64,000 bases of DNA from Candidatus Acidiferrales bacterium (lineage in GTDB: Bacteria > Acidobacteriota > Terriglobia > Acidiferrales > UBA7541). Positions 48,817-59,253 of the stretch are shown here, one piece after another. The stretch is taken from positions 1-64,000 of the forward strand of contig JASHRC010000163.1 in NCBI GenBank assembly GCA_030037525.1. The letters are read 5' to 3'. The notes beneath the pieces are model-generated. The model was not told the DNA's origin. It saw only the letters and a list, made by a program, of their open reading frames with translations, and made no database searches. Positions within the stretch are counted from its first letter, which is position 1, and each line of letters opens with the position of its first letter. The position numbers and the translations under genes were made by a program.

Positions 48817-50232
48817 GTGGATAGCAAAACAGCACCAGCGCTCGCCATGGCGACCCGCACAGAGTCGGACAGCATGGGCAAGATCGAGGTCCCGTCGGAC
48901 CGCTACTACGGCGCGCAAACCGCGCGGTCGCTGATCCACTTCGATATCGGCACCGATACGATGCCGCCCGAGCTGATTCGTGCCTTCGGCACTCTGAAGA
49001 AAGCCGCGGCGCTCGTGAATCAGGATCTCGGCAAGCTCCCGCCGGAAAAAGCCCGGTGGATCGTGCAGGCTGCCGACGAGGTAATCTCTGGAAAACTCGA
49101 CGGGCATTTTCCCCTGCGCATCTGGCAGACCGGCAGCGGTACGCAAACCAACATGAACGCGAACGAGGTGATCTCCAATCGTGCCATCGAAATTGCCGGC
49201 GGCGTCATGGGCAGTAAAAAGCCGATTCACCCGAACGATGATGTCAATATGTCGCAGTCGTCAAACGACACGTTTCCCACCGCCATGCACATCGCCGCCG
49301 CCTCGCGTGTCGCCCAGGATTTGATTCCTGCGGTCGAGCGACTCCGCGATGCGCTCGACGCCAAGGCGCGCCAGTTTGCAAGGGTCGTCAAGATTGGGCG
49401 CACGCATTTGATGGACGCAACTCCCCTCACCGTCGGCCAGGAAATTTCCGGCTGGGTGAGCATGCTCGATCGGGATGTGGCCCGCATTCGCGAGGCGCTT
49501 GCGGGGCTATACGATCTGGCGATCGGCGGCACGGCCGTGGGTACCGGCCTCAACGCTCATCCCGAATTTGCCGAGCGCGCCGCGAAGAAAATCTCCGAAC
49601 TCACCGGGCTCCCCTTCCGCTCTCACCCGAACAAGTTCGCCGCACTTTCCTCTCACGACGAACTCGTCTTCGCCAGCGGCGCACTCAAAACGCTGGCCGC
49701 ATCGCTCATGAAAGTTGCCAACGATGTGCGCTGGCTCGCCTCCGGTCCGCGAGCCGGTTTGGGCGAATTCGTTCTTCCTGAAAACGAGCCCGGTTCTTCA
49801 ATCATGCCCGGGAAAGTGAATCCCACGCAGTCGGAAGCCGTAACGATGGTTGCTGCGCAGGTCTTCGGCAACGATCTGGCTGTCGGGTTCGCTGGCTCGC
49901 AGGGCAATTTCCAGCTGAACGTGTTCAAGCCGGTCATCATTTACAACTTCCTTCATTCGGTTCGTTTGCTGGCCGACGCTTGCCGGTCGTTTCGCGAGCA
50001 CTGCATCGAAGGCATGGAGGTCGCGCTTGATCGCATCCGGCACCACGTGGATAGCTCTCTGATGCTAGTCACCGCGCTTACGCCAAAAATCGGCTACGAC
50101 AAAGCCGCCGAGATCGCCAAGAAAGCGCATCACGAAAAACTGACCCTTCGCGAAGCGGCTCTCCAGCTAGGCTATCTCACGGAAAACGAATTTGACGAAG
50201 TCGTCCGCCCGGAAAACATGACCCATCCCTGA
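48817..50232 (+). CDS. fumC: Fumarate hydratase class II
   Basis: [67 protein letters not shown]. Confidence 0.97.
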   Translation: MDSKTAPALAMATRTESDSMGKIEVPSDRYYGAQTARSLIHFDIGTDTMPPELIRAFGTLKKAAALVNQDLGKLPPEKARWIVQAADEVISGKLDGHFPLRIWQTGSGTQTNMNANEVISNRAIEIAGGVMGSKKPIHPNDDVNMSQSSNDTFPTAMHIAAASRVAQDLIPAVERLRDALDAKARQFARVVKIGRTHLMDATPLTVGQEISGWVSMLDRDVARIREALAGLYDLAIGGTAVGTGLNAHPEFAERAAKKISELTGLPFRSHPNKFAALSSHDELVFASGALKTLAASLMKVANDVRWLASGPRAGLGEFVLPENEPGSSIMPGKVNPTQSEAVTMVAAQVFGNDLAVGFAGSQGNFQLNVFKPVIIYNFLHSVRLLADACRSFREHCIEGMEVALDRIRHHVDSSLMLVTALTPKIGYDKAAEIAKKAHHEKLTLREAALQLGYLTENEFDEVVRPENMTHP

Positions 50233-50458
50233 AGGCGCGGGGGATGGAGGAACCGCGCCCCATCGTGTAGGAAAGCGGGTCGGACCGGCTGGCGGGAATT
50301 CCTGCGGCCGGTCTTGGTCAAACGCGTAATTCTTTGGCGACATGGCCCGAAATGTTCGTTTGCACAGGTGCGCCGAGCGATTCATCATCGCGCACGTCGG
50401 CTTGCTTCCGCTGGTTCGGCAGGTCGAACAACCGTGGGTCATCTAAGGAGGAACTTCG

Positions 50459-50746
50459 ATGAGGCGTTGGCTTTTGAGTGTGGCTGCCCTGGTTGCACTG
50501 GTTCTTAGCATGGCTTTTCCGACGGTCGTTCCCGCGGCGCCGCCCGCGCCAAAACCTCAGCCGGGTACGCCGGCCGCTGCAGCTGAGGAGCACCCTGAAA
50601 TCCGCGACGCGATCGCTTCACTCCGCCGAGCTCGCGAGCATCTAAATCACGCGGCGCACGATTTTGGGGGCCATCGCGTCGACGCGATTAAATCGATTGA
50701 CGAGGCGCTCCACCAGCTCCAAATCTGCATGCAATACGATCGGTAG
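50459..50746 (+). CDS. Small exported hypothetical protein
   Basis: Signal peptide MRRWLLSVAALVALVLSMAFPTVVPA, Pro/Ala linker, helical HPEIRDAIASLRRAREHLNHAAHDFGGHRVDAIKSIDEALHQL; GGAGGA upstream of ATG. Confidence 0.7.
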   Translation: MRRWLLSVAALVALVLSMAFPTVVPAAPPAPKPQPGTPAAAAEEHPEIRDAIASLRRAREHLNHAAHDFGGHRVDAIKSIDEALHQLQICMQYDR

Positions 50747-50854
50747 CAAGGACGATCTCGGCCCGGTTTGCGGCGCCTGTCCCTCGCAGCGGGCGTCGCA
50801 AGCTGGGCGACGTTTCCCTGTCCCGCTTGAAGGAAATCCCTTTGGTAGTGCCTT

Positions 50855-51715
50855 CTACTGGCGGATGGCCGTGGAGACGGGCGCGGCGGGATGGCTCCGA
50901 ATTTCCCGAATGATCTTTTCGGCCAGATGTTGGCTGGTGGCGCACTCCGAGTCGTTGATGCGGCACTGGGCGATGGTCAACTTGCAACCGCATGTGCACA
51001 TTTCTGAGTTCAGCCGCTTGAGTGCGGCACGCTTTTGGTCTTCCGTCAGCCCCTGGAAGTCTACGCCGGGCAATTCCTTGGCGCGGATCGCATTCTTCAG
51101 GAAAATTTGCCCCGTATCTTCGAACGTCTCGACTTTTGCCTCGACCGGCATACCGAGCAGTGCACGAATCTCCGAATCGTAGGTATCGATCGGATAGAGG
51201 CCTTCGTGCTTTTCCACGATGCGCCCATCGGTGTTCACAAGGAACGACGTGGGAAGCGCCGGTATGCCGCCGTATTCTCTGGAAAGCGTGCTGCTGCCCA
51301 TGACGACGGGGTAATCGATTTTCATCTCCTGTGCGAACTGTCTGACTTCTTCAGGAGGAGAATCATCCATGGAGATTCCTACGATCTCGAGCTTCTCGCG
51401 GAAACGTTTCGATAACTCGACCATCTCGGGAATTTCATCCCGGCAGGGCGGGCACCAGGTCGCCCAGAAATTCAACAGCACTACCTTGCCGCGCCAGCTG
51501 GCAGTCGAAACAACCTGGCCATCGAGATCGGTCAGCAAAAACGGCGGCATGGGCTGGGGATTACTGGCAAAACGGATCACCATCTGTGTCCCCTCGTTGC
51601 CCTGGCGCTTTTCGTTTCGCGAAGCGTGGCGGGCGGAGGCAGACGGCCGCACGGCCAGCGCCAGTGACAGGAGCGCCGCCGCGGCGATGGCCGCGATGAT
51701 CGAAAATTTCCTCAT
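50855..51715 (-). CDS. TlpA/ResA-type thioredoxin-fold protein with C-terminal Cys-rich extension
   Basis: VVLLNFWATWCPPCRDEIPEMVEL; signal anchor MRKFSIIAAIAAAALLSLALA; C-terminus EMCTCGCKLTIAQCRINDSECATSQHLAEKII. Confidence 0.9.
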   Translation of the reverse strand: MRKFSIIAAIAAAALLSLALAVRPSASARHASRNEKRQGNEGTQMVIRFASNPQPMPPFLLTDLDGQVVSTASWRGKVVLLNFWATWCPPCRDEIPEMVELSKRFREKLEIVGISMDDSPPEEVRQFAQEMKIDYPVVMGSSTLSREYGGIPALPTSFLVNTDGRIVEKHEGLYPIDTYDSEIRALLGMPVEAKVETFEDTGQIFLKNAIRAKELPGVDFQGLTEDQKRAALKRLNSEMCTCGCKLTIAQCRINDSECATSQHLAEKIIREIRSHPAAPVSTAIRQ

Positions 51716-51978
51716 GGCCTTCGGGTTTCTATTATGCGGCAGAGATTTGCGCCACACAATCAAGCGGTGGCGATGGCGGTGTTCGAGCCGGCCGCAGGGC
51801 GGCCTAGCCGAGAGGAGAGCTCTTCGCCCCGAGAAGCGTACCTGGCTCTTGAAACGACAAGCCCCGGAGCTTTTGGGCAGCCCAGGTGCACCCGGCCGCC
51901 CCTGTCGGTCGCATTCGATGGGGTCGCTGAACGGGAAGAAGGGGTCGTTCCTCGGCCGTGCGATAATCTTCCCAGGGC

Positions 51979-52785
51979 ATGCGCAATATCAAACTCACGA
52001 TTTCCTACGATGGCGCGAGCTTCCACGGCTGGCAGTATCAGCCGGGCATCCCTACCATCCAAGGCGCGATCAACCAGGTCGCCCGCAAGATCACACAGGA
52101 GAAAGTCGTCGTTCATGGCGCCAGCCGTACCGATCGAGGCGTGCACGCGCTCGGCCAGGTGGCGCACTTCAAGACGCAATCGGCGCTATCGCCCCAGGAA
52201 TTCCAGCGAGGACTCAATGCCTTGCTTCCTCCGTCGATTCGTATCGTTGCCGCCGAAGAAATGGGCCAGGATTTTCACGCTCGCTGGTCGGCGCAGGGAA
52301 AAACGTATCGGTATCGCATCTATCGCGGACACGTGCTGCCTCCGTTTGAATACGGCCGCGCGCTGCATTATCCGTGGCCGCTCGACGAGCAGCGGATGGC
52401 CGAGGCCGCCCGGCTATTCGAAGGCGAGCACGACTTCAGCGCATTCGCCGCATCTTCCGGTTCGGAGGAGGATGACCTCGATCGCAGCGTGCTGCGGGTG
52501 ATTCTCTCGTCGGAAATTGTGCGGGAATCGAGCGGCGAGGAGATCGCCTACGTGGTCCGTGGGCGATCGTTTCTTCGCTACATGGTTCGTAAGATCATCG
52601 GCACGCTGATGGAAGTCGGGAAGGGGAGGCTCACAGCCGAGGATATTGTCCAGCTGTTCGAGTCGCGTGACCGTTCGCGCGCCGGCCCGACCGTGCCGCC
52701 TGACGGTCTTTATCTTGTCTCGCTCGAGTATCCCGATCCGACCGATTCGCTTGCTCGAATGACCTTGCGGCGCGCAAAGCTCTAG
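51979..52785 (+). CDS. truA: tRNA pseudouridine(38-40) synthase TruA
   Basis: LTISYDGASFHGWQYQPGIPTIQGAI, GASRTDRGVHALGQVAHF, FLRYMVRKIIGTLMEVGKG. Confidence 0.96.
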   Translation: MRNIKLTISYDGASFHGWQYQPGIPTIQGAINQVARKITQEKVVVHGASRTDRGVHALGQVAHFKTQSALSPQEFQRGLNALLPPSIRIVAAEEMGQDFHARWSAQGKTYRYRIYRGHVLPPFEYGRALHYPWPLDEQRMAEAARLFEGEHDFSAFAASSGSEEDDLDRSVLRVILSSEIVRESSGEEIAYVVRGRSFLRYMVRKIIGTLMEVGKGRLTAEDIVQLFESRDRSRAGPTVPPDGLYLVSLEYPDPTDSLARMTLRRAKL

Positions 52786-52849
52786 TCACACGCACCCGCA
52801 TTTTTTTGGTGACGACCACCAAGGATCGGTTTTCTGGCTTGAAAAGGGC

Positions 52850-53806
52850 CTAGAGCGGCCGCTCTCCGATGACGGTGGTTCGCACCAGGTGCCGGCGTTC
52901 GTTGGCGTAATCGTGAATCCCGCAATGTTGCAGGAATCGATTGTCCCAGACGATCAGCGTATTCGGCTTCCAGCGGACCCTGCATTGATACTGCAGCTTG
53001 TGCGGCAAGTACGCCAGATATTCCAGCAGCGGACGGCTGTCTTCCTCGCTCCAGCCCTCGAACCGTTTGAAGTACGCCGGTGTCACATACAGGGCTTTGC
53101 GGCCTGTCCGCGGATGGCGGCGCACAGCCGGGTGGATATTCTCGAGTTCTTCTTCCTTGAAGTCGTGCGTTTCTCTCAGGCGCAGCTGCTTGTCCTTATC
53201 GAGCTTCGCATTCTTGGACCAAATGTCCTTGCCCGAGTAGACGACCCGGAGTCGCTCGAGCACTTCCTTCAGGCCTTCGGAGAGCTCCTCATAGGCCAGA
53301 TACATATTGGCGAACGCCGTATCGCCGCCGTAGCGGGGCGCATCGACTGCGCGCATCACCATGCAGAGCGGCGGTCGCATCAGAAACGGGCTGTCGGTGT
53401 GAAATTTGGTGAAGGGAACTACACTGGCCGGCTCATGGGCTTCACGGCGCACTTCCTGCATCAGGCGGTCGCCCGCGTAGATAGGGGCCTGCGGCAGCTC
53501 GGTCAGTTCTCCGAACAGCCTAGAAAAGGCCTTGTGTTGTTCATTGCTGAGATCCTGGTCCCGCAACATGATCACAAGGAAGTGCTCGAATGCGGTCATG
53601 ATCTCGCTGAGCACTTCATCCCGAAGCGGCTTGCGCAGATCCACGCCAGTGATTTCTGCGCCGCAGGCACCCGTCAGGGGCTCAACGCCGATCTGATGGA
53701 ACTCGGGCATCTCTCTTCCGGCCACGATGACCCCGCCGTTGGCAGCCGGCATCTGTTTTGTCTCAACGCTCACGGCGACCTCCCGTTGCAGTCGCGTCCT
53801 GAACAT
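52850..53806 (-). CDS. TauD/TfdA-family Fe(II)/2-oxoglutarate dioxygenase
   Basis: FHTDSPFLMRPP (HxD), GGDTAFANMYLAYEELSEGLKEVLERLRVVY, LIVWDNRFLQHCGIHDY (distal His). Confidence 0.92.
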   Translation of the reverse strand: MFRTRLQREVAVSVETKQMPAANGGVIVAGREMPEFHQIGVEPLTGACGAEITGVDLRKPLRDEVLSEIMTAFEHFLVIMLRDQDLSNEQHKAFSRLFGELTELPQAPIYAGDRLMQEVRREAHEPASVVPFTKFHTDSPFLMRPPLCMVMRAVDAPRYGGDTAFANMYLAYEELSEGLKEVLERLRVVYSGKDIWSKNAKLDKDKQLRLRETHDFKEEELENIHPAVRRHPRTGRKALYVTPAYFKRFEGWSEEDSRPLLEYLAYLPHKLQYQCRVRWKPNTLIVWDNRFLQHCGIHDYANERRHLVRTTVIGERPL

Positions 53807-53878
53807 CGAACGAAGCCGCTCCCCTATACATAGCCGGAACCGACGCGGGTGTCTATTGCTTTGTACAGACAGATCTTG

Positions 53879-54844
53879 TTAGCGGCTGGGCACAAGACGC
53901 GCCCGGCGTTTGCCCGCTTGTGCCGTCTTGCGGCTCCCCGTAGTGCTTTCGGCACGGAAAAAGGCGCGCATGGAGTCGAGGAAGGAAAGAACCGCACGGG
54001 AGGTCTCGTTTTTTCGCCAGGCCATGCGGACTTCCACCGTGGCGCCGGGCTCGTCGAGCGGGACAGCCACCATTCCGCTTTTTGGCACGGGGTAACTCTC
54101 GATTTCGTCCGGCACGATGAACACGCCGTCCCGCGAGGCAAGGAGAAAACGTAGGACCGCTCCGTGGGGCGTGGGCGGCGGTAGCTGCACAATCTCCGGC
54201 GCGGCCCCGGCGCGCTCGTAGAGCCACAGGATCCGATCGTGCAGACTGGAAGACACACTCCGGCTGTGAACGAACAGCGGCCGCTGAGCAAGATCAGCGG
54301 CACGCAGCGCCTTGCGTTTGGCGAGCGCGCTGGCCCGGCTGACGAGCACAATGAACCGTTCCTGGAACAGCGGCTCGGAAACCAAGCGCACGGGGTCGAC
54401 GTGGGGCCGAAGAAATCCGACGTCGATTTCGTCGTCGATGAGAGCGTTGTTCTGCAGAGCGGAGAAAATATCCCGACATTGAATCTCAACGCCCGGAAAA
54501 TTCTTCGTGTGCGCGAGGAATGCGGGGCTTAATCGTTCCGCGAGATGCAGGCCGAGCCCCACTCTCAGAAAACCAGCATCTCCGTTTTGCGCCAGCGTTA
54601 CCGTGCGCGGGATTCGCTCGACCTGCGTCGCGAGCGCTTTCGCTTCCAGCAGCAAAATCCGCCCGGCATCGGTCAGAGCCACTCGCCGCCGATCGCGCAC
54701 GAAAAGTTGCGCACCCACTTCCTGTTCTAATTCCCGGATCGTGCGACTGAGCGGCGGGACCGTGATGTGCAGATGCTCAGCGGCCCGGGAAAAACTGAGG
54801 TGTTCAGCAACGGCGATGAAATAGCGCAGCTGGCGGAATTCCAC
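53879..54844 (-). CDS. LysR-family transcriptional regulator
   Basis: MEFRQLRYFIAVAEHLSFSRAAEHLHITVPPLSRTIRELEQEVGAQLFVRDRRRVALTDAG. Confidence 0.96.
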   Translation of the reverse strand: MEFRQLRYFIAVAEHLSFSRAAEHLHITVPPLSRTIRELEQEVGAQLFVRDRRRVALTDAGRILLLEAKALATQVERIPRTVTLAQNGDAGFLRVGLGLHLAERLSPAFLAHTKNFPGVEIQCRDIFSALQNNALIDDEIDVGFLRPHVDPVRLVSEPLFQERFIVLVSRASALAKRKALRAADLAQRPLFVHSRSVSSSLHDRILWLYERAGAAPEIVQLPPPTPHGAVLRFLLASRDGVFIVPDEIESYPVPKSGMVAVPLDEPGATVEVRMAWRKNETSRAVLSFLDSMRAFFRAESTTGSRKTAQAGKRRARLVPSR

Positions 54845-54978
54845 GCGCTCATCTTAATCTTGCGGCGCTCGAAAATAAACACCGCACGCCCTGCGCTAGG
54901 GCGTTTGCGGGACTCGCTTTTATCTCGGTGCCCTTGCTTTCAGTTCCAGAAAATTTCAATGGGAAGGGCCTGCCAATC

Positions 54979-55015
54979 GAAAAAAGCTCCCGGGATCGAT
55001 CGATCCCGGGAGCTT
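54979..55015 (-). terminator. Rho-independent terminator downstream of erpA
   Basis: 32-bp perfect palindrome AAGCTCCCGGGATCGATCGATCCCGGGAGCTT (54984-55015); on the minus strand the 3' arm runs into TTTTTT; begins 27 bp after the erpA stop. Confidence 0.9.
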
Positions 55016-55042
55016 GGAGAGAAAAAGCCGGCGAGTGGCCGT

Positions 55043-55369
55043 CTACACCGTAAAGGAGCTGCCGCACCCGCAGGTACTCTTCACATTGGGATTATTGAAT
55101 TTGAAACCCGCGCCTTCAAGCGTTTCGATGTAGTCAATCGAAACACCGTCCAGGTACATTTCACTCATCTGGTCGACCATGACCTTGAGCCCATCGAACT
55201 CGTAGACGTTGTCGCTGGCGTCGTTCACCTGATTTTCAAAGGCCATCCGGTAGCTAAACCCCGAGCAGCCGCCGCCCACCACCGCGACACGGAGACCTGC
55301 CGGCACGGGCGTCTGCTGGCCAAGTATCTCCTTTACCTTGTTCACCGCCACCGGCGTCAATTGAACCAT
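55043..55369 (-). CDS. erpA: A-type iron-sulfur carrier (ErpA/IscA family)
   Basis: LRVAVVGGGCSGFSYRMAFEN; STCGCGSSFTV C-terminus. Track ORF open to 55453. Confidence 0.92.
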   Translation of the reverse strand: MVQLTPVAVNKVKEILGQQTPVPAGLRVAVVGGGCSGFSYRMAFENQVNDASDNVYEFDGLKVMVDQMSEMYLDGVSIDYIETLEGAGFKFNNPNVKSTCGCGSSFTV

Positions 55370-55537
55370 TCTGACACCCTCCAGAAGGCGCCGCATGTCA
55401 CGCCGGGCGCCTAAGTTCACTTTGAGTATATCAAATTCAGAAACGCGGCGCACGGTTCACCGGCGTGGGACTGACCAAGCTCTGCTTTTCCTGGCTAGGG
55501 CTGCACGGTCGCTTCCGTATACACTGACTAAGTCACG

Positions 55538-56542
55538 ATGACACATACCATTACACTAATCCCCGGCGACGGAATCGGACCAGAAATCTGCTCCGCTGTA
55601 AAACAGATCCTCCTCGCTGCAGGCCTCGCCATCCGGTGGGAGGAGATGGCGGCGCGCGGCGATGTCGACCGCCGCGGCTCCTACGCGATGAACGCCGAGC
55701 TGATCGATTCGATCCGCAGGAATCGCCTCGCCCTCAAGGGACCGCTCGCCACCGCGGTCGCTGGGGGACATCCCAGCATCAACGTTGGATTGCGGAAGGC
55801 GCTCGACCTATACGCCAACGTGCGACCGGTCAAGAACCTGCCCGGAGTCCCCGCGCAATTCCAGGGTGTCGACCTGGTGCTGATTCGGGAAAACACCGAG
55901 GACCTTTACGCGGGACTCGAACACGAAGTCGTGCCTGGCGTCGTCGAAAGTCTGAAGATCATCACTGAGAAGGCCTCGACCCGCATTGCGCGCTTCGCAT
56001 TTCAATACGCGCAGAAGCATGGCCGCCGCCGGATCCACGCAATTCACAAGGCCAATATTATGAAGATGTCCGATGGTCTTTTCCTCAACTCGATTCGTAA
56101 AGTTGCCACCGAATATCCCGAGATCGAATACAAAGAACTGATCGTCGACAACGCCTGCATGCAGATGGTCCTCAATCCGCATCAGTATGACATGTTGCTG
56201 CTCACCAATCTCTACGGCGATATCATGAGTGATCTTGCCGCGGGCTTGGTCGGAGGACTGGGCGTCGTCCCCAGCGGCAACATCGGCGAAGAGGCCGCCA
56301 TCTTCGAAGCAGTTCATGGAACTGCGCCGGACATCGCAGGCCGGGGCATTGCGAATCCGACGGCGCTGCTGATGAGCGCCATCATGATGCTCGATCACAT
56401 CGGAGAATCCTCTGCCGCGCGGAGGATTGAATCCGCTCTCGCGCGGGTCTCTGGCCGAGGCGCCTCACTGACGCCAGACGTTGGTGGCTCGGCCACGACT
56501 TCCGAATTCACCCGAGCCGTCATCGGGGCGATGGGCAGTTAG
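55538..56542 (+). CDS. NAD-dependent isocitrate dehydrogenase-like (isocitrate/isopropylmalate dehydrogenase family)
   Basis: ITLIPGDGIGPEI, LIRENTEDLYAGLEHEVVPGVVESLKIIT, NLYGDIMSDLAAGLVGGLGVVPSGNIG, FEAVHGTAPDIAGRGIANPTA. Confidence 0.9.
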   Translation: MTHTITLIPGDGIGPEICSAVKQILLAAGLAIRWEEMAARGDVDRRGSYAMNAELIDSIRRNRLALKGPLATAVAGGHPSINVGLRKALDLYANVRPVKNLPGVPAQFQGVDLVLIRENTEDLYAGLEHEVVPGVVESLKIITEKASTRIARFAFQYAQKHGRRRIHAIHKANIMKMSDGLFLNSIRKVATEYPEIEYKELIVDNACMQMVLNPHQYDMLLLTNLYGDIMSDLAAGLVGGLGVVPSGNIGEEAAIFEAVHGTAPDIAGRGIANPTALLMSAIMMLDHIGESSAARRIESALARVSGRGASLTPDVGGSATTSEFTRAVIGAMGS

Positions 56543-56576
56543 ACAACGTCGGTCGGGAAGTAAGAAGTGAGCTCTG

Positions 56577-58055
56577 CTATTTTTTGCTTTCCCGCCCACG
56601 GCTGCTTCTAGCTGGACGGCGGAAAGTGACAACCACGATCGCACCGGAATCAATGGCCGCGCCCGACCGTTTGGCGGGCGCAAAACGCCACTGCTTGGCG
56701 GCAGCCAGCGTAGCGGCGGTCAGCGGTTCAAGACCGCGCACGACCTCGGTGGACTCCAAGTTGCCCTCGCGGTCGATCGATTCATACAGGATGACGCTGC
56801 CTTCGGCGCCGCTCCCGGACGGATATTCGGGCTCAACCGTTGTAAGCGGCACTACCGCCGCATCAGGCAGCGACGGGAACGAATCTTCATAGTGGTGCAC
56901 AGTCGCGGAGCGAGGTGGGACGTAGGATTGCGGGAACTGAAAGTCGATTGCCATCCGCGCTTCGACGGGCTGACCGTCCACGCGGGCGGGAAAAAATGTC
57001 CAGGTGCGGACAGCATCGCGCGCTTGCTCTAGAAAAGGCTCATCTCCTCGCACAACTTTGAGGTCAGAAATGATTCCGCGACGATCGACCAGGGCCTCGA
57101 ACAGCACTTCTCCGCCGAAGAGCGATTGCCACGGATATGGCGCGGGAACCAGCGAAAGGGGCGCAGGTGCGGATGTGCTGATAGTCCCCGCGTTTTGTGG
57201 ACTGGTGCGCCAGGCGATGCCTTTCCGCTCGAGGAGCGCAAGGGCGTAATGGATCGGGATCACGGCCCCCGGGAGGGGCGCGATCTCGGCGGCCCCGCGT
57301 GGGTTGGAAAGGGATGTTCTCGGGGCGGCAAGTCCCATCGAATCGTCGCGCAGCCATTGCCCCTCAATCAGCCCCACAGCCTCGTGCGAGTCAACTGCAA
57401 TCACCGGGGCACCGCTCTCACCTGGCCGCACAGCGTGATTAAAGAGGAATAGCTCGGTATCGGCGCGCCCCTTTTCAAGCTGTGAAAACTCAAAGCCCAG
57501 CACTTCGCCCGGTGAACGCTCTTCAAAGGCAGGCTCTGAAGTGTAAGCATCCCGGGGATTCAGGGGCTCCAGGGCCGCCGCCACCACGCTCTCGCCCGGG
57601 AAGGCCATTTCGTGAGCGAGCGGCAAGAACGAAACGGTCTCTCGGCTGTTGAAGGAGTTGGGACTGGCGCGCAGGATGGCCACATCGTGATCGCGATCGA
57701 CGGCGACCAAAGTGGCCTGCGCGAACTCGAGCGGTGCGCCCGGATGGCGAAGCAGGACGTAGGGCTGACCTCCGTGAAGCTGGCTGAGGACATGCGCAGC
57801 GGTGAGCAGGTACCCATCTTCATCGATGAAGAAACCGTTCCCGTAGAAAATGTAGCGGTAACCGCGCGGAGAGGGAGAATGATCCACTTGGTAGACGATC
57901 GGGCAAAGGGCTCTGCTGAGGGTGCGCTCATCGAGGGGCGCCCCAGTTTCTTGGTTTGCTGCCGAATCGGGTCCGCGCACTGCTCTGCTGTGGGTCGACA
58001 CCAAGCAGCCAAGACTCATAACAACGACCGCCGCGAGCTTGCCATTGAGCGCCAT
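56577..58055 (-). CDS. Trypsin-like serine protease with two C-terminal TonB_C-like domains
   Basis: LTAAHVL (His), DRDHDVAILR (Asp), RPGESGAPVI (Ser); GEVLFEALVDRRGIISDLKVVRGDEPFLEQARDAVRTWTFFPA and GSVILYESIDREGNLESTEVVRGLEPLTAATLAAAKQWRFAPA. Confidence 0.82.
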   Translation of the reverse strand: MALNGKLAAVVVMSLGCLVSTHSRAVRGPDSAANQETGAPLDERTLSRALCPIVYQVDHSPSPRGYRYIFYGNGFFIDEDGYLLTAAHVLSQLHGGQPYVLLRHPGAPLEFAQATLVAVDRDHDVAILRASPNSFNSRETVSFLPLAHEMAFPGESVVAAALEPLNPRDAYTSEPAFEERSPGEVLGFEFSQLEKGRADTELFLFNHAVRPGESGAPVIAVDSHEAVGLIEGQWLRDDSMGLAAPRTSLSNPRGAAEIAPLPGAVIPIHYALALLERKGIAWRTSPQNAGTISTSAPAPLSLVPAPYPWQSLFGGEVLFEALVDRRGIISDLKVVRGDEPFLEQARDAVRTWTFFPARVDGQPVEARMAIDFQFPQSYVPPRSATVHHYEDSFPSLPDAAVVPLTTVEPEYPSGSGAEGSVILYESIDREGNLESTEVVRGLEPLTAATLAAAKQWRFAPAKRSGAAIDSGAIVVVTFRRPARSSRGRESKK

Positions 58056-58526
58056 GTTGGAAGTATTTTCCCACAGCTATTCTGCCGCAAGAGTGATCTC
58101 GTCTGCGCGCCGCGTTCGATAGTCAACCCGAACGCTCGCAGCGTCCTCCTGACCGAGCCAGCAGGCTTCTCCGAGCAAAAAGGAGCGAACGAGAGCGTAG
58201 GACCGCAAGAGCCCCAGAGTGCTTCAAGCGATCATCGAAACCGGGAAGATCATGCGTCACATCGAACGGGCGCCCGACGGGCTCCAGCCGCGAGGAGTCC
58301 GGGTCAGCAGCCAAGCGGTCCAGAGCCGGTTCGCAGCAGCCGTCTGCTACCGTCTGCATCGGGTTGAGGTTCATTCAAATCTGAGGCCGGAGAACGCCGC
58401 GGACAATGCTGCGGCTGCTTCACTTGCTGGTCTTCGGTACAGTAGAGGATCGGGCAAGGCGAGAATCGCGAGCCATAGCGGGCTCCGTTGAGCTTGCTAG
58501 ACTCGTGCGAAGAGGGTAGGTGCGAG

Positions 58527-59216
58527 ATGGCCGGCTCGATTTACAAAAGAGTTTACCAAGCCGTGGTGTGGTCGACATTTCTAGGGCTGGCGTGGATTCT
58601 GGCGCTCGTACTGCACAAGGCGCCTCCACCGGCTGTCGCGACCGATCCCGCGGCTGCTGCCCGTGCCGCGCAAAAGTTCGCTGCGGCGGATGAAGCCAAG
58701 GCCGCTGGAGAGCCCGGCCAACGAGTCACGCTCGATCGGACGGAACTGAATTCCTACCTTACTCAGAACCTCCAGCTCGAACCTTCACCTACCTCGCCAC
58801 CAAACCCGACCGTCCCCGGAGACTCTTTCAACAGCACAGCTCCGCCAGCACCCTTGTCGACCGATCCTGCAGCGGGGCTCCCGGCCGATGGCGCGACATT
58901 GGAGCAGGTGCAATCGACTGTGAAGAATGTGAAGGTCGACCTGGATGGCGACCTCGTGAAAGCCTACGTGGTGTTCGATTTCCACGGCAAAGACTTGTCG
59001 CTGGAGCTCGAAGGGCACCTCGGCTCCGAGGATGGTTATCTGAAGTTCGATCCTGTCGCTGGAAAGCTCGGGGACATGCCGCTGCCGCAATCAGTGCTGC
59101 AAACCAGCGTCGACAAGCTGATGGCTTCACCCGAAAACCGCGAAAAGCTGAGATTACCGGACGCTATCAGCGACATCCAGATCATCAACGGCCAGGCGGT
59201 CGTCTCCTACAAGTGA
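58527..59216 (+). CDS. Hypothetical membrane-anchored protein
   Basis: N-terminal TM YQAVVWSTFLGLAWILALVLH; ordered C-terminal domain; intact ORF. Confidence 0.7.
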   Translation: MAGSIYKRVYQAVVWSTFLGLAWILALVLHKAPPPAVATDPAAAARAAQKFAAADEAKAAGEPGQRVTLDRTELNSYLTQNLQLEPSPTSPPNPTVPGDSFNSTAPPAPLSTDPAAGLPADGATLEQVQSTVKNVKVDLDGDLVKAYVVFDFHGKDLSLELEGHLGSEDGYLKFDPVAGKLGDMPLPQSVLQTSVDKLMASPENREKLRLPDAISDIQIINGQAVVSYK

Positions 59217-59253
59217 TTTTCATCCCTGGTGGTGCGCCGAAAGCGCCTGAAAT

